Shown: positions 44,157-52,428 of the stretch, in pieces
Numbering within the stretch: the first letter of the stretch is position 1
Layout of the letters: each line of letters starts with the position of its first letter
DNA from: Halobacteriales archaeon YIM A00013
GTDB lineage: Archaea > Halobacteriota > Halobacteria > Halobacteriales > Haloarculaceae
Assembly (NCBI GenBank): GCA_025041195.1
Contig: JAKCFM010000001.1
Coordinates: 2,108,001 to 2,172,000, forward strand
DNA: 64,000 nt
Direction: 5' to 3'
Position numbers and translations under genes: made by a program
The notes under the pieces: model-generated
Told to the model about the DNA's origin: nothing
The model's database searches: none
Seen by the model: the letters and a program-made list of their open reading frames with translations, nothing else

Positions 44157-44861
44157 ATGGTCGTTCTCGCAACCAAACTGTACGTCGACGGAACTGCACG
44201 CGAGCGCGCCATCGATTCGCTCGATTCACTCGTAGCCAACGATCTCGGTGGCGTTGAGGTCGACTGGACGATTGGCGTTCGTGATGATGACTTTCCCTCG
44301 GTGACGATTTCGGGGCCGGACGCGACGGTCGCTCGAAACGTGTTGGCCGATCACTGGGGGACGATCACGCCGGACTTCGAGTCCGGCGAAACGTACGTTG
44401 GAACGCTCGATTCCTGGGATACGGACGGAATCGTCCTCGATGTGGGCGACGGCGCAGCCCTTCCGGCATCGATCAGCGACAGTGGCGGGCTGCGTATCGA
44501 AACGGACCAGCTTGGCCTCGGCCCAGGAACCCCTGAGCAGATCCGAACCCGCTTTGGACTCATTCAGCATCTCGGTCTCACGTTCGTCTACGACGAGCAG
44601 GAACCGCGACTGGCTGACAGCACCCGAGACCAGCTGTTTGATTGGTCTCGCGGCGCAGGTCGGGTCAACGTGAACAGCGCAACCAGGGCTGAGGTCCGAG
44701 CGGCCGTTAATCGTGCTGGCCACGCGAATGACATCATCACCGTCGAGCGCCAGGGCCTGCTTGAGCAGTCGATCGTCTGTACCGAAAACACCGATCCGCC
44801 GGGGCTACTCGCCGCCATCGGTGACCAGCTGCCGGCAGAGCTGCTCTGTATTGTGCCATGA
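44157..44861 (+). CDS. DUF2110 family protein
   Basis: A 234-residue archaeal protein of the DUF2110 family, which sits next to tfe in many Euryarchaeota. It reads MVVLATKLYVDGTARERAID at the start, has a beta-rich middle (FESGETYVGTLDSWDTDGI, VLDVGDGAALPASI, resembling an S1-like barrel) and ends QSIVCTENTDPPGLLAAIG. The conserved linkage suggests a role tied to transcription or RNA, but no function is established here. It starts 3 bases after the tfe stop. Confidence 0.8.
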   Translation: MVVLATKLYVDGTARERAIDSLDSLVANDLGGVEVDWTIGVRDDDFPSVTISGPDATVARNVLADHWGTITPDFESGETYVGTLDSWDTDGIVLDVGDGAALPASISDSGGLRIETDQLGLGPGTPEQIRTRFGLIQHLGLTFVYDEQEPRLADSTRDQLFDWSRGAGRVNVNSATRAEVRAAVNRAGHANDIITVERQGLLEQSIVCTENTDPPGLLAAIGDQLPAELLCIVP

Positions 44862-45604
44862 AACGAACCCTCGCACTCGTCATTGTCGCGTTGCTCGCCG
44901 TTTCAGCGGGCTGTCTCTCGCTTGCCAACGCAGGTGACGAAGGCGATGGTGTCGCCCAGCTGCTCGGTGGCGAAAAACAGAGCAACGTCACGTACGACTG
45001 GGAGACGGACGCCGACGCGACGATCACGATCGGGGCTGACACCTACCGGTCAGTCTATAAACTCGAAACGACTTCGATCGAGCTGTACTACCGCGGCGAA
45101 ATCGACAGACGCCAGCCTGTCTCAGTCGAGGCAGTCCGCTATCGCTACTCGAACGGCACCGTCATCTCGGATCACCCGAAGCTGACGACTGAATCAGACG
45201 ATGACGTGACGACGATCACCGTACCCGAAGCGAACGGCACCGTGGCGTTTCAGGCCCGATCACACCGCAAGGAGTTCATCGCACCGGTCTATCTCGGGCG
45301 AGAAAAGCCCTCCTACGAGGTTATCCTCCCTCCAGACACGGATGTCAGCATCCCAGTGGTCAGTTCGATCCACCCACAGGGGGCAACCACAACGACCGAA
45401 GACGGCCGTGTGCACATCCGTTGGGATGAGATGACGGCCAACTCAATCGCTATCAAGTGGTATCTCACTCGCGATCTCTATCTCTTCGCAGGGATTCTCG
45501 GCGCTGTGACCGTCGTCGGGTCGGTTGGAATGGCCTACTACGTGATCACGCTCAGAAAACTCCGCGAACAGCGCGAGCAGATGGAAGTCGACTCCGTCGA
45601 GTGA
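44858..45604 (+). CDS. DUF5803 family lipoprotein-like membrane protein
   Basis: A 248-residue protein with an N-terminal lipobox signal (LALVIVALLAVSAGC), a beta-rich extracellular domain, and a C-terminal membrane helix (LYLFAGILGAVTVVGSVGMA) followed by a charged tail. It corresponds to the haloarchaeal DUF5803 family found after DUF2110 genes. The ATG overlaps the DUF2110 stop (ATGA). Function unknown; it ends one base from the convergent RidA gene. Confidence 0.78.
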   Translation: MKRTLALVIVALLAVSAGCLSLANAGDEGDGVAQLLGGEKQSNVTYDWETDADATITIGADTYRSVYKLETTSIELYYRGEIDRRQPVSVEAVRYRYSNGTVISDHPKLTTESDDDVTTITVPEANGTVAFQARSHRKEFIAPVYLGREKPSYEVILPPDTDVSIPVVSSIHPQGATTTTEDGRVHIRWDEMTANSIAIKWYLTRDLYLFAGILGAVTVVGSVGMAYYVITLRKLREQREQMEVDSVE

Positions 45605-45605
45605 G

Positions 45606-45989
45606 CTACTCACAGATTGCGTCCGCTTCGATTTCCACACAGAGCGACGGATCGATCAGTCGGTCTACTTCGACCATCGTCGCCGCCGGCCGAATCGATT
45701 CGAACACAGCCGCGTGCGCCCGGCCAATCGCTTCCCAGTCGTCGATATCCGTAACGAACAGGCGGGTCCGGGTGACGTCCTCGATCGATGCACCAGCTTC
45801 CGTGAGTGCGTGCTCGATCCGTTCGAGACAGCGGATCGTCTGTTCGTACGGACCGCCGTCAATCGGCTCGCCATCCGCATCCGTTGCGGTCGTTCCTGCC
45901 ACGTGCACCACATCACCAACGCGAGTTGCTCGCGAATAGCCAACGGCCGATTCCCACGCAGTGCCGCTCGAAACGCGTTGTCGGGTCAC
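45606..45989 (-). CDS. RidA/YjgF family enamine/imine deaminase
   Basis: A 127-residue Rid-fold protein that hydrolyses reactive enamines/imines. Core motifs are VGDVVHVAGTTATDADGEPI, QTIRCLERIEHALTEAGASI, DVTRTRLFVTDIDDW and a C-terminal EVDRLIDPSLCVEIEADAI. The active-site Arg of RidA (in TKTTVFV-type positions) corresponds to the Arg in VTRTRLFV. Start assigned at 45989. Confidence 0.87.
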   Translation of the reverse strand: MTRQRVSSGTAWESAVGYSRATRVGDVVHVAGTTATDADGEPIDGGPYEQTIRCLERIEHALTEAGASIEDVTRTRLFVTDIDDWEAIGRAHAAVFESIRPAATMVEVDRLIDPSLCVEIEADAICE

Positions 45990-46021
45990 AAACGTTCTTC
46001 GTGCGAAGCGTAAAAAAGCGA

Positions 46022-47074
46022 TCAGTTACCAGCGTAGCCTTTCTCTACGTCCACGAGATCATCACCGTCGACCGACGAGCGGAGGCTGTCCATCCCGTCG
46101 TCGCGGTCGATATGGAAGTTTGCTTCGACGAGTCCGCGAACGCGTTCGGTCTCTTCGGGACTGAGCGGTGGCGTTTCGGAGGCAGCCGCCCACTCGTCGA
46201 TGTCGTCTGTCGTCCGGAACGTCGGTGTGACGGTGGCGACTTCGTCGTGACTCAAGAGCCACTGGATTGCCGCCTGGCCCATGGTGCGCTCGCCGTCGCG
46301 CTCTAAGAATCTGAGCGAATCGACTTTCTCCCAGCCGGTCTCGTACCACGCGTCTGGGCGATACGCGCGGTGGTCACCCTCCGCAAGCTCTGTTGTTGGG
46401 GTAACCTGTTCGTTGAGCAGCCCCGACGAGTGTGGCACGCGCGCGATCAGACTCGTTTCGGTGGCTTGCTTGCGAATCTCGTCGATGAAATGCTGACCAG
46501 GAACCTGTTCGAACACGTTGAAGACGGTTTGAACCGCGTCGAACTCCTCTGTGACGGCGAATTCGCCCTCAGCAAGCCAGCCAATCGATGGACCCAACGC
46601 GAGACCAATCGCGTCAACCCGTCCCTCTTCGCGGAGCGTATCCAGCGTCTCAAGGACGGCAGGCGTTATTTCCCCAACGTTCGCGTTATGCAACTGTAGC
46701 AGTTCGACGTGGTCAACGCCGAGTCGATCGAGCGATCGGTCGAAGGCCGTGCGGAGATACTCTGGAGAGCAGTCCTTTGGGAGTTCACCGTGACCAGCCT
46801 GTGGATTGTTATAGAAGTCGTAGCCGATTTTCGTACCGAGGGTGATTTCATTGCGAACCTCCCCCAGGGCTGCACCGAGCAGCTCCTCGCTGTTGCCGTG
46901 TCCGTACACGTCGCCCGTGTCGAAGAACGTAATGTCCTGGTCGACGGCGTGCTGAACCATCTCGACCGCCTGCTCACGCGTCCGATCGCCCCACCAGTCC
47001 GTTCCCACGACCCACGCCCCGAAGCCGACTTCGCTGACTTCGACGGCGCTCTTTCCGAGCGTTCGGTAGTGCAT
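46022..47074 (-). CDS. Aldo/keto reductase
   Basis: A 350-residue NADPH-dependent oxidoreductase of the YghZ/Kv-beta-like AKR group. The TIM-barrel signature is present: LGKSAVEVSEVGFGAWVVGT, FFDTGDVYGHGNSEELLGAAL (Asp and Tyr of the tetrad), LGTKIGYDF (Lys) and VELLQLHN (His). Substrate not predictable. ATG at 47074 begins at the conserved MHYRTLG; the upstream extension lacks similarity. Confidence 0.9.
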   Translation of the reverse strand: MHYRTLGKSAVEVSEVGFGAWVVGTDWWGDRTREQAVEMVQHAVDQDITFFDTGDVYGHGNSEELLGAALGEVRNEITLGTKIGYDFYNNPQAGHGELPKDCSPEYLRTAFDRSLDRLGVDHVELLQLHNANVGEITPAVLETLDTLREEGRVDAIGLALGPSIGWLAEGEFAVTEEFDAVQTVFNVFEQVPGQHFIDEIRKQATETSLIARVPHSSGLLNEQVTPTTELAEGDHRAYRPDAWYETGWEKVDSLRFLERDGERTMGQAAIQWLLSHDEVATVTPTFRTTDDIDEWAAASETPPLSPEETERVRGLVEANFHIDRDDGMDSLRSSVDGDDLVDVEKGYAGN

Positions 47075-47201
47075 ACTCGCAATTGGACCCAGGCGCACTT
47101 ATCCAGCCCGGTATCGTGTCCGTCGAAGGGAATATTGCAGGGCGCGCCCAAATGGTACGCCGACGGAAACTTCTATGCCGTCGCACGCCGAACACGTTGT
47201 C

Positions 47202-48101
47202 ATGACGAAACGTCACGTGTCGCTACCGATCGGCGCAGAAGAGGGGTTGCGAACCTTCATCGCGGAGGTTGACGAACGGTTGGCCGGCTCGGAGGACACC
47301 TGTGATGTCGTCGAGGACGTGTTGATCGATCTGTACGGTGATCGCGACGCGTACGAACGGTGGCAAAGCGGAGAGTCGATATCGCCTGCAACCCGTGTAC
47401 GGCTCCAGGGATATGACCCGTGTAACTCGACGCTCGAAAGCGAGTATTACGCTGAAAAAGACGAAGCGACCTTCCAACGCTCGAAGCATCTGCAGTGGCT
47501 CTGGCGCCAATTCGACGCGACACCGATGGCAGACAACATCGAGTTTGCGCTCAGATTCCGGCGGATGTTGGCTCGGCATCTGTTCGCCGACGTAGGCGAG
47601 GACGTTCGGATCTTCAAGGATGTAACGTTCTCCTATGGCCACAACATCACCATCGGAGACAACACGGTCATCCACGACGATGTGCATCTCGACGACCGGG
47701 GAAAGCTCACGATCGGCGATCGCGTGAGCATCTCGGATGACGCACACGTTTACTCACACGACCACGATGTGATTGATCAGACGGACGTGGAAAACTACCA
47801 CACGATCATCGAGAATGACGCAAGAATCACCTACGATTCGATGGTCCGAGCAGGCGTTCGCATCGGAGAGAACAGCATTCTCGCCGCGAAGTCGATCGCC
47901 CAGCGCGACATTCCCGACCATCACATCGCGGCCGGAACGCCCGCAAAATCCATCCGCATCAAACCCGGCTGGGAGGAAACGGCAAAGCCCGTCGGAGAGA
48001 TGATCGACAACCGCGACGAGCGGGTGATTCCCTCTTCCGTCCCGGATGACGTGACGGTATTCGATGAGTTCGGACGGACGCGGACGCCACCGACCGAATA
48101 A
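47202..48101 (+). CDS. Left-handed beta-helix acyltransferase
   Basis: A 299-residue hexapeptide-repeat transferase related to maltose/galactoside O-acetyltransferases. The N-terminal half is helical (FRRMLARHLFADVGEDVRIF is the family entry). The hexapeptide part contains ITIGDNTVIHDDVHLDDRGK, VSISDDAHVYSHDHDV (catalytic His region) and RAGVRIGENSILAAKSIAQR, and ends IAAGTPAKSIRIKPGWEE. It probably acetylates a sugar for surface glycans. The N-terminal extension of about 90 residues is longer than in bacterial enzymes. Confidence 0.85.
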   Translation: MTKRHVSLPIGAEEGLRTFIAEVDERLAGSEDTCDVVEDVLIDLYGDRDAYERWQSGESISPATRVRLQGYDPCNSTLESEYYAEKDEATFQRSKHLQWLWRQFDATPMADNIEFALRFRRMLARHLFADVGEDVRIFKDVTFSYGHNITIGDNTVIHDDVHLDDRGKLTIGDRVSISDDAHVYSHDHDVIDQTDVENYHTIIENDARITYDSMVRAGVRIGENSILAAKSIAQRDIPDHHIAAGTPAKSIRIKPGWEETAKPVGEMIDNRDERVIPSSVPDDVTVFDEFGRTRTPPTE

Positions 48102-48130
48102 CTTCCTGTACTGGCTATGAACACCCAGTG

Positions 48131-49219
48131 ATGAACCGACGAACGTTCTGTGCGACGGTCGCAACGATCCCGGTACTCGCGAGCGTCGGCTGTCAGACTA
48201 CCGACGATGACCAACCGACGCCCACAGATGGCACCGACGACACATCCGAAATCAGTGTCGAGACGGTCGTCGACGGACTCGTCGTTCCGTGGGGAGTCAC
48301 GCTTCGCGAGGAGACCATTTTCGTCACCGAACGACCCGGTCGTATTCAGCGAATTACAGATGGAACCGCCACAGAGGTTGCCAACCTGGAAGATTCCACC
48401 AGAACCGGCGGTGAAGGGGGACTCTTGGGCCTCGCAGCGCACCCAACCAATGCGAACGTTGTCTACTCGTATCAGACCTATGCGACGGACTCGGGCCGAG
48501 CGAACAGGGTTCTCCGACATGATGTCGCTGCTGACTGGTCATGGACCGTCCTCTTCGATGGCATTCCTGGTGGATCGATTCACGATGGCGGACGGCTGTT
48601 CATCCACGACGATGCGCTGTTTGTAACCACCGGTGACGCAAGTGACGGCGGGGGAGCCCAGAATCCGGATCAACTGAACGGCAAAATTCTCCGGTTGACA
48701 CTCGATGGAGCGCCACATCCGGACAATCCATTCGACAACGCGGTGTTCACCTACGGGCATCGGAATCCAGAGGGGCTTGCCCAACGAGACGGTGTCCTGT
48801 ATACGATCGAACACGGCCCTGATGAAGACGATGAGGTCAACCGACTCACTGCGGGTGGAAACTACGGCTGGCCGGAGACGACTGGCGAAAGCGACCGTTC
48901 GGAGTTCGTCGATCCAGTCGTCACGTTTTCCGATATTATCGCCCCTGGCGGTGGCACGTTTTACGACGGCCCCGTAGACGCATGGCAAGGTGATCTGTTC
49001 CTGGGCACGCTTGCCGGCGAACACCTGCGGCAAATACGTCTTGATAACGATTCAATCGTTAATAATGAGCCACTTTTTGAAGGAGAGTTCGGCCGGCTCC
49101 GGACGCCGTTTATGGGACCGAATCAACAGCTCTGTGTCACGACGTCGAACCGAGACGGCCGTGGAAATCCATCCGCAACTGATGATGCAATCCTCAGGTT
49201 TCGAGCCAATCGCTCATAA
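48131..49219 (+). CDS. PQQ-dependent sugar dehydrogenase-like lipoprotein
   Basis: A 362-residue beta-propeller of the sorbosone/soluble glucose dehydrogenase family. A twin-arginine-type signal (NRRTFCATVATIP) with lipobox ASVGC makes it a lipoprotein. The fold is shown by GLVVPWGVTLREETIFVTER, GGEGGLLGLAAHPT, FTYGHRNPEGLAQRDGVLYT, HGPDEDDEVNRLTAGGNYGW and TPFMGPNQQLCVTTSNRDGR. The HRNPEG and HGP-D-E-N motifs carry the catalytic His and PQQ/Ca contacts. Whether haloarchaea supply PQQ is uncertain, so the true cofactor is open. Confidence 0.87.
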   Translation: MNRRTFCATVATIPVLASVGCQTTDDDQPTPTDGTDDTSEISVETVVDGLVVPWGVTLREETIFVTERPGRIQRITDGTATEVANLEDSTRTGGEGGLLGLAAHPTNANVVYSYQTYATDSGRANRVLRHDVAADWSWTVLFDGIPGGSIHDGGRLFIHDDALFVTTGDASDGGGAQNPDQLNGKILRLTLDGAPHPDNPFDNAVFTYGHRNPEGLAQRDGVLYTIEHGPDEDDEVNRLTAGGNYGWPETTGESDRSEFVDPVVTFSDIIAPGGGTFYDGPVDAWQGDLFLGTLAGEHLRQIRLDNDSIVNNEPLFEGEFGRLRTPFMGPNQQLCVTTSNRDGRGNPSATDDAILRFRANRS

Positions 49220-49486
49220 AATGAGTCGGATATCGCTGCGTAAACCATGAATACTACCGGATAGTGCCGTCTGACACGGGGAGTAGCAGCTATCTTTTCG
49301 AGGACCGAGTTCCCACCAACGGGATCGGTGGGCGCAAATGAGCAAGAGAGGGGGGAACGTCTCCTGCTCGATACTGTACTCACAGCCATATTGTAAAATA
49401 GTTCCGGAACTATTTTCGTACATATACTAATATCAGGCAAAAACGTCCTCGCTGGTCAAAATTGAAGAATTATGCGTCTCTGCCGC
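49220..49486. other. Intergenic region with a perfect palindrome
   Basis: About 265 bases between convergent genes, holding the 22-bp palindrome at 49395-49416 and no coding frame of note. Confidence 0.45.
49395..49416. terminator. Perfect 22-bp palindrome, possible two-way terminator
   Basis: AAAATAGTT-CCGG-AACTATTTT is an exact inverted repeat. It stands between the 3' ends of two convergent genes, and each strand ends in an A/T run, which suits a bidirectional terminator. It could also be an operator for a dimeric protein, though no promoter is evident nearby. Confidence 0.45.
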
Positions 49487-49969
49487 TTAGAGCAGCACTG
49501 TTGCAACGTGGGGTCGTTGGATTTTCAACCCCGCAATCGTGAACGTATCGTACCGAACGAGTTCCTGGTGACAATACGCCTCTGGCGTATCACACGCGTC
49601 ATGGTTGAAATCTGCAGCGAACGACTCGATTTTGACGCCTTCAGCGTCAAACATTTCTTCACGCACCCAACCTTCGCCAGTCTCACTGAACTGTAGCCAC
49701 GATCCTCCCTCGAAGAACAGCCGTGCGATAGTGCGACCGTCATCATCCGTTACGATCGAATGCGTGACGATCGACGGTGGCCGTTCGACCGGTTCCCGTG
49801 GGGGATCTGCGACGACCGTCTGTTTACACCATGGACAGGTGTACGTCGCGGTCGTTTCCTGGCGTTCGATGCGGTGAGCCTGTTGTGGAACGAATCCTCG
49901 ATCACAGTTGGTGCAGTGGCGGTCACGCTCGGTGTGACCCTCTGCTTCGACGACGAGTCCGTCACTCAT
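49487..49969 (-). CDS. Zinc-ribbon protein of unknown function
   Basis: A 160-residue acidic protein. Two CxxC pairs, RHCTNCDRGF and YTCPWCKQT, build an N-terminal zinc ribbon. The rest is beta-rich (GRTIARLFFEGGSWLQFSET, GWVREEMFDAEGV) and ends in a segment with DTPEAYCHQELVRYDTFTIA. No family is recognised. ATG at 49969 was chosen over the earlier GTG/ATG, because it lies just before the acidic entry to the ribbon. Confidence 0.65.
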   Translation of the reverse strand: MSDGLVVEAEGHTERDRHCTNCDRGFVPQQAHRIERQETTATYTCPWCKQTVVADPPREPVERPPSIVTHSIVTDDDGRTIARLFFEGGSWLQFSETGEGWVREEMFDAEGVKIESFAADFNHDACDTPEAYCHQELVRYDTFTIAGLKIQRPHVATVLL

Positions 49970-50430
49970 CGTGATCACCAACGCTGTGTCGCGGTATTCG
50001 AACGGTGTGATGCTCTGCTGCTCGGAAATGCCCTGTTGTGTTCATTGGTGAACGTGTTTCATCGGTTCGTTGTAGATGCCTCTGTGTGCTATCCTATCGT
50101 TCTACAGACCGTCACGACAGATGTGATCGGTGGGAGGCCGTTCGCATAGCCCCAATCGCCATATCCTCCCCGTCTGCGCCGCCCAGCACGGGAACGATAC
50201 TGACGAACGGTATTGCCAGCCGGATCACACCTGGCCAGCGTGAGATGCGTTTCTCACCCGGAATCCAGCTCACTGCTGGCCGACGGTGTACAGCCGTTCG
50301 CTGTCAGAGCGGTATTGTTCAGCTCACACTGCTCAACATTACAAGCCACCTACTTATAATACCATTATTATTTACCTCTCATTGGATTTGTTCATTTGTA
50401 GTGTGGAGTGTGGTTTGTTCACTCACCACC

Positions 50431-50445
50431 TGAGCAATTTGCTCA
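50431..50445. repeat. Inverted repeat TGAGCAA-t-TTGCTCA
   Basis: A perfect 7-bp inverted repeat with a single central base, too tight for a hairpin but suitable as an operator. It lies about 65 bases after a strong TATA-like run. Confidence 0.4.
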
Positions 50446-50496
50446 AGCGTTGCTCGAAAAATCGATTCATAGGTAAACTACACATTAACAAAAATT

Positions 50497-50520
50497 AGTT
50501 TCGTCTCAAGGAGACTAACT
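50497..50520 (+). other. Stem-loop in the AT-rich region
   Basis: AGTT(TC)GTCTC-AAG-GAGAC(T)AACT forms a 9-bp stem with a small internal bulge. It may terminate a short transcript from the TATA-like run near 50353-50372. Confidence 0.35.
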
Positions 50521-50770
50521 GGTTTGAATGAACGTATTGGGTCAAAATGTTAGCTATATTTGAGTGTATCCATCTGGATTGATTTTGAGCGGTGACGGCG
50601 CGCTGATTGTATCGATTTCAGCGTTCGTTACATATCAACGTGTTTTCGTGACCGGCGGGATTGTGATCAGTGCGCATAGACGGATACACCTGCCATGTCG
50701 TATTTTTTATGTCAATATAGTAAGTAATCAAAAGATATGTTTAAGACATAATCGTTTATTGTCTATTTTG

Positions 50771-51709
50771 ATGTCCTCACATCACCCTAGACTGCTGTCT
50801 ATTGTTACATTCGTCGTAGCAGTAGGCGTAGTTACAGGTATGGTGTGGACGGTTCCACACCACGCACAGGCAAACCCAATTCAGGAGCGGTTATCGCCTC
50901 CCTCTATCGAGGACTCCATCTCACCGTCTGATTCGGTGAGTGGATCGGTCGAGGGCATCGATAGTCTTGAAGAATTATCAGCGGATAATGCAGCGGAGTA
51001 TGGTGACTGGTATGAGATTTCAGTAGATGGACCTGGGACGTTGGTTATCGAAGATGATTCCCAGGCAACCGTTATCGGGAATGTGATTTCCGATACTGGT
51101 TCGAACGAACTGTTCGTCGAGGAAGGCTCCGGGCTGGGTAACGGGGTCGACAACGCGTACCGCGCCACCAAGGCGGGGACGTATTACGTGCAGATTGCGA
51201 CAATCGAAGGGACGCAGTATTCTGTGAACTTCGATTTCAGGTCGGCAGATGATGATTCGGACGACGGTGCAGATGATACCCCGACGGACGAACCAACGGA
51301 CACCCCGACGGACGAACCAACGGACACCCCGACGGACGAACCAACGGATACCCCGACGGATGAACCAACGGACACTCCGACGGATGAACCAACGGACACT
51401 CCGACGGATGAACCAACGGACACCCCGACGGACGAACCAACGGACACTCCGACGGATGAACCAACGGATACCCCGACGGATGAACCAACGGACACCCCGA
51501 CGGATGAACCAACGGATACCCCGACGGACGAACCAACGGACACTCCGACGGATGAACCAACTGATGATGACAGCGACGACGAGTCGGCAGACGACGACAG
51601 TGATGGCGCAGGTGACGATTCGGACGACACGACCGACGACGGATCAGACGATGCGGCAGACGATACCGAGTCGGACGATGACTCTAGTGACGAAGAGGCT
51701 CCCTGCTGA
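50771..51709 (+). CDS. Secreted acidic protein with Thr-Asp-Glu-Pro repeats
   Basis: A 312-residue exported protein. The signal peptide is LLSIVTFVVAVGVVTGMVW. A beta-sandwich domain follows (residues about 55-155; YGDWYEISVDGPGTLVIEDD, NAYRATKAGTYYVQIATIEG), resembling the bacterial pre-peptidase C-terminal (PPC) fold. Twelve copies of an 8-residue TPTDEPTD unit then lead to a Ser/Asp-rich tail ending EEAPC. There is no C-terminal anchor, and the protein ends in a lone Cys. The stretch may act as a stiff, charged, possibly O-glycosylated spacer. Function unknown. Confidence 0.75.
   Translation: MSSHHPRLLSIVTFVVAVGVVTGMVWTVPHHAQANPIQERLSPPSIEDSISPSDSVSGSVEGIDSLEELSADNAAEYGDWYEISVDGPGTLVIEDDSQATVIGNVISDTGSNELFVEEGSGLGNGVDNAYRATKAGTYYVQIATIEGTQYSVNFDFRSADDDSDDGADDTPTDEPTDTPTDEPTDTPTDEPTDTPTDEPTDTPTDEPTDTPTDEPTDTPTDEPTDTPTDEPTDTPTDEPTDTPTDEPTDTPTDEPTDTPTDEPTDDDSDDESADDDSDGAGDDSDDTTDDGSDDAADDTESDDDSSDEEAPC
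51278..51565 (+). repeat. Minisatellite: 12 x 24-bp tandem repeat
   Basis: Each 24-bp unit reads ACNCCGACGGAYGAACCAAC plus GGAY, with only synonymous third-position changes (GAC/GAT, ACC/ACT), giving the protein unit TPTDEPTD. The near identity shows recent expansion by slippage or unequal exchange, and copy number probably differs between strains without breaking the frame. Confidence 0.95.
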
Positions 51710-51877
51710 CTGAGCAGGATAGTCGGTACTACCCATCAGTCACCACCCCCTACGTGGGGGAGCACACATTTTTTGAAAACGGACACTGTCAGCACCAGTG
51801 AGCGGGCCGCTCAAAGAGAAACGACTGTTGGTGTGAACTTTGCGTGACCAGTTTACTTCCGAAAACTCGCTCCTCAC

Positions 51878-51948
51878 TGCGCTGGCCGGGAATTGAACCC
51901 GGGCTATGAGCTTGGGAAGCTCATGTCCTACCACTAGACCACCAGCGC
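51878..51948 (-). tRNA. tRNA-Gly (CCC)
   Basis: On the minus strand the acceptor stem GCGCTGG pairs with CCAGCGC, the D arm reads GGTCTAGTGGTAGGAC, the anticodon arm TGAGC-TTCCCAA-GCTCA gives CCC, and the T arm is CCGGGTTCAATTCCCGG. No intron and no encoded CCA. Confidence 0.95.
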
Positions 51949-52038
51949 GCGGACGTATTCATTTGCCAGTCATTGCCCCTCCCACTTGAACGTAGCGACT
52001 CACCAGGCGCCAGACCGGTGTGAAGCGTCCACCCACCA

Positions 52039-52212
52039 TCACACCAGACTCGCAACAGCGATAACTACCCCCACCGTGGCTGCGTAGAGAACGCTGCTAA
52101 TCACCGTAACGCTACTGGTAAGACAGAAAGCGAGTACCCCAGCAAACGCGAGGAGAAAAACCACCCCAGCTCGGTGACCGTCGTTCTCAATCAGTGATGT
52201 TCCAAACGACAT
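52039..52212 (-). CDS. Small two-helix membrane protein (57 aa)
   Basis: A complete 57-residue frame starting MSFGTSLIENDGHRAGVVFL, with two hydrophobic helices (about 15-31 and 35-56). An excellent TATA box (TTTTTATATAATAT, minus strand 52231-52245) lies 26 bases before the ATG, as in leaderless haloarchaeal genes, which is strong support that it is expressed. Function unknown. Confidence 0.7.
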   Translation of the reverse strand: MSFGTSLIENDGHRAGVVFLLAFAGVLAFCLTSSVTVISSVLYAATVGVVIAVASLV

Positions 52213-52230
52213 GACATCCTAAGAATAAAC

Positions 52231-52245
52231 ATATTATATAAAAAG
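52231..52245 (-). promoter_or_regulatory. TATA box of the 57-aa membrane protein
   Basis: The minus-strand sequence TTTTTATATAATAT stands out from the GC-rich surroundings and is centred 26 bases before the start codon at 52212. Confidence 0.6.
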
Positions 52246-52428
52246 ATTTTGGGAAGTTACACCTTTTGGCACTGTTTTGCTGGCGCGTTCACCCCTGCCG
52301 TTTGAAGTCGATAATCAGCAGCAGAGCGACCGTAGAATCTGGCAGACACACACCCATAAACCGTCTGATTGTTCAGGTATCGTAGTCAGACGCTGGACTA
52401 TTAGTCACCGACGCCGTACAATCGGAGC

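Larger units (their letters stand above)
49970..50770. other. Large intergenic region, partly AT-rich
   Basis: About 800 bases without a convincing gene. The first half has ordinary composition and only chance frames. From about 50340 the DNA is AT-rich, with TATA-like runs (CTTATAATACCATTATTATT, 50353-50372) and two small inverted repeats (50431-50445 and 50497-50520). A short RNA could be hidden here. The last 70 bases hold the promoter of the repeat protein gene. Confidence 0.45.

Noticed and set aside
51278-51565. CRISPR array
   Set aside because: The units are directly adjacent, have no spacers and are in frame within a protein gene.
51184-51630. Long minus-strand frame of Ser/Val/Gly repeats
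   Set aside because: It is the antisense of the TDEP minisatellite; any tandem repeat stays open in several frames.
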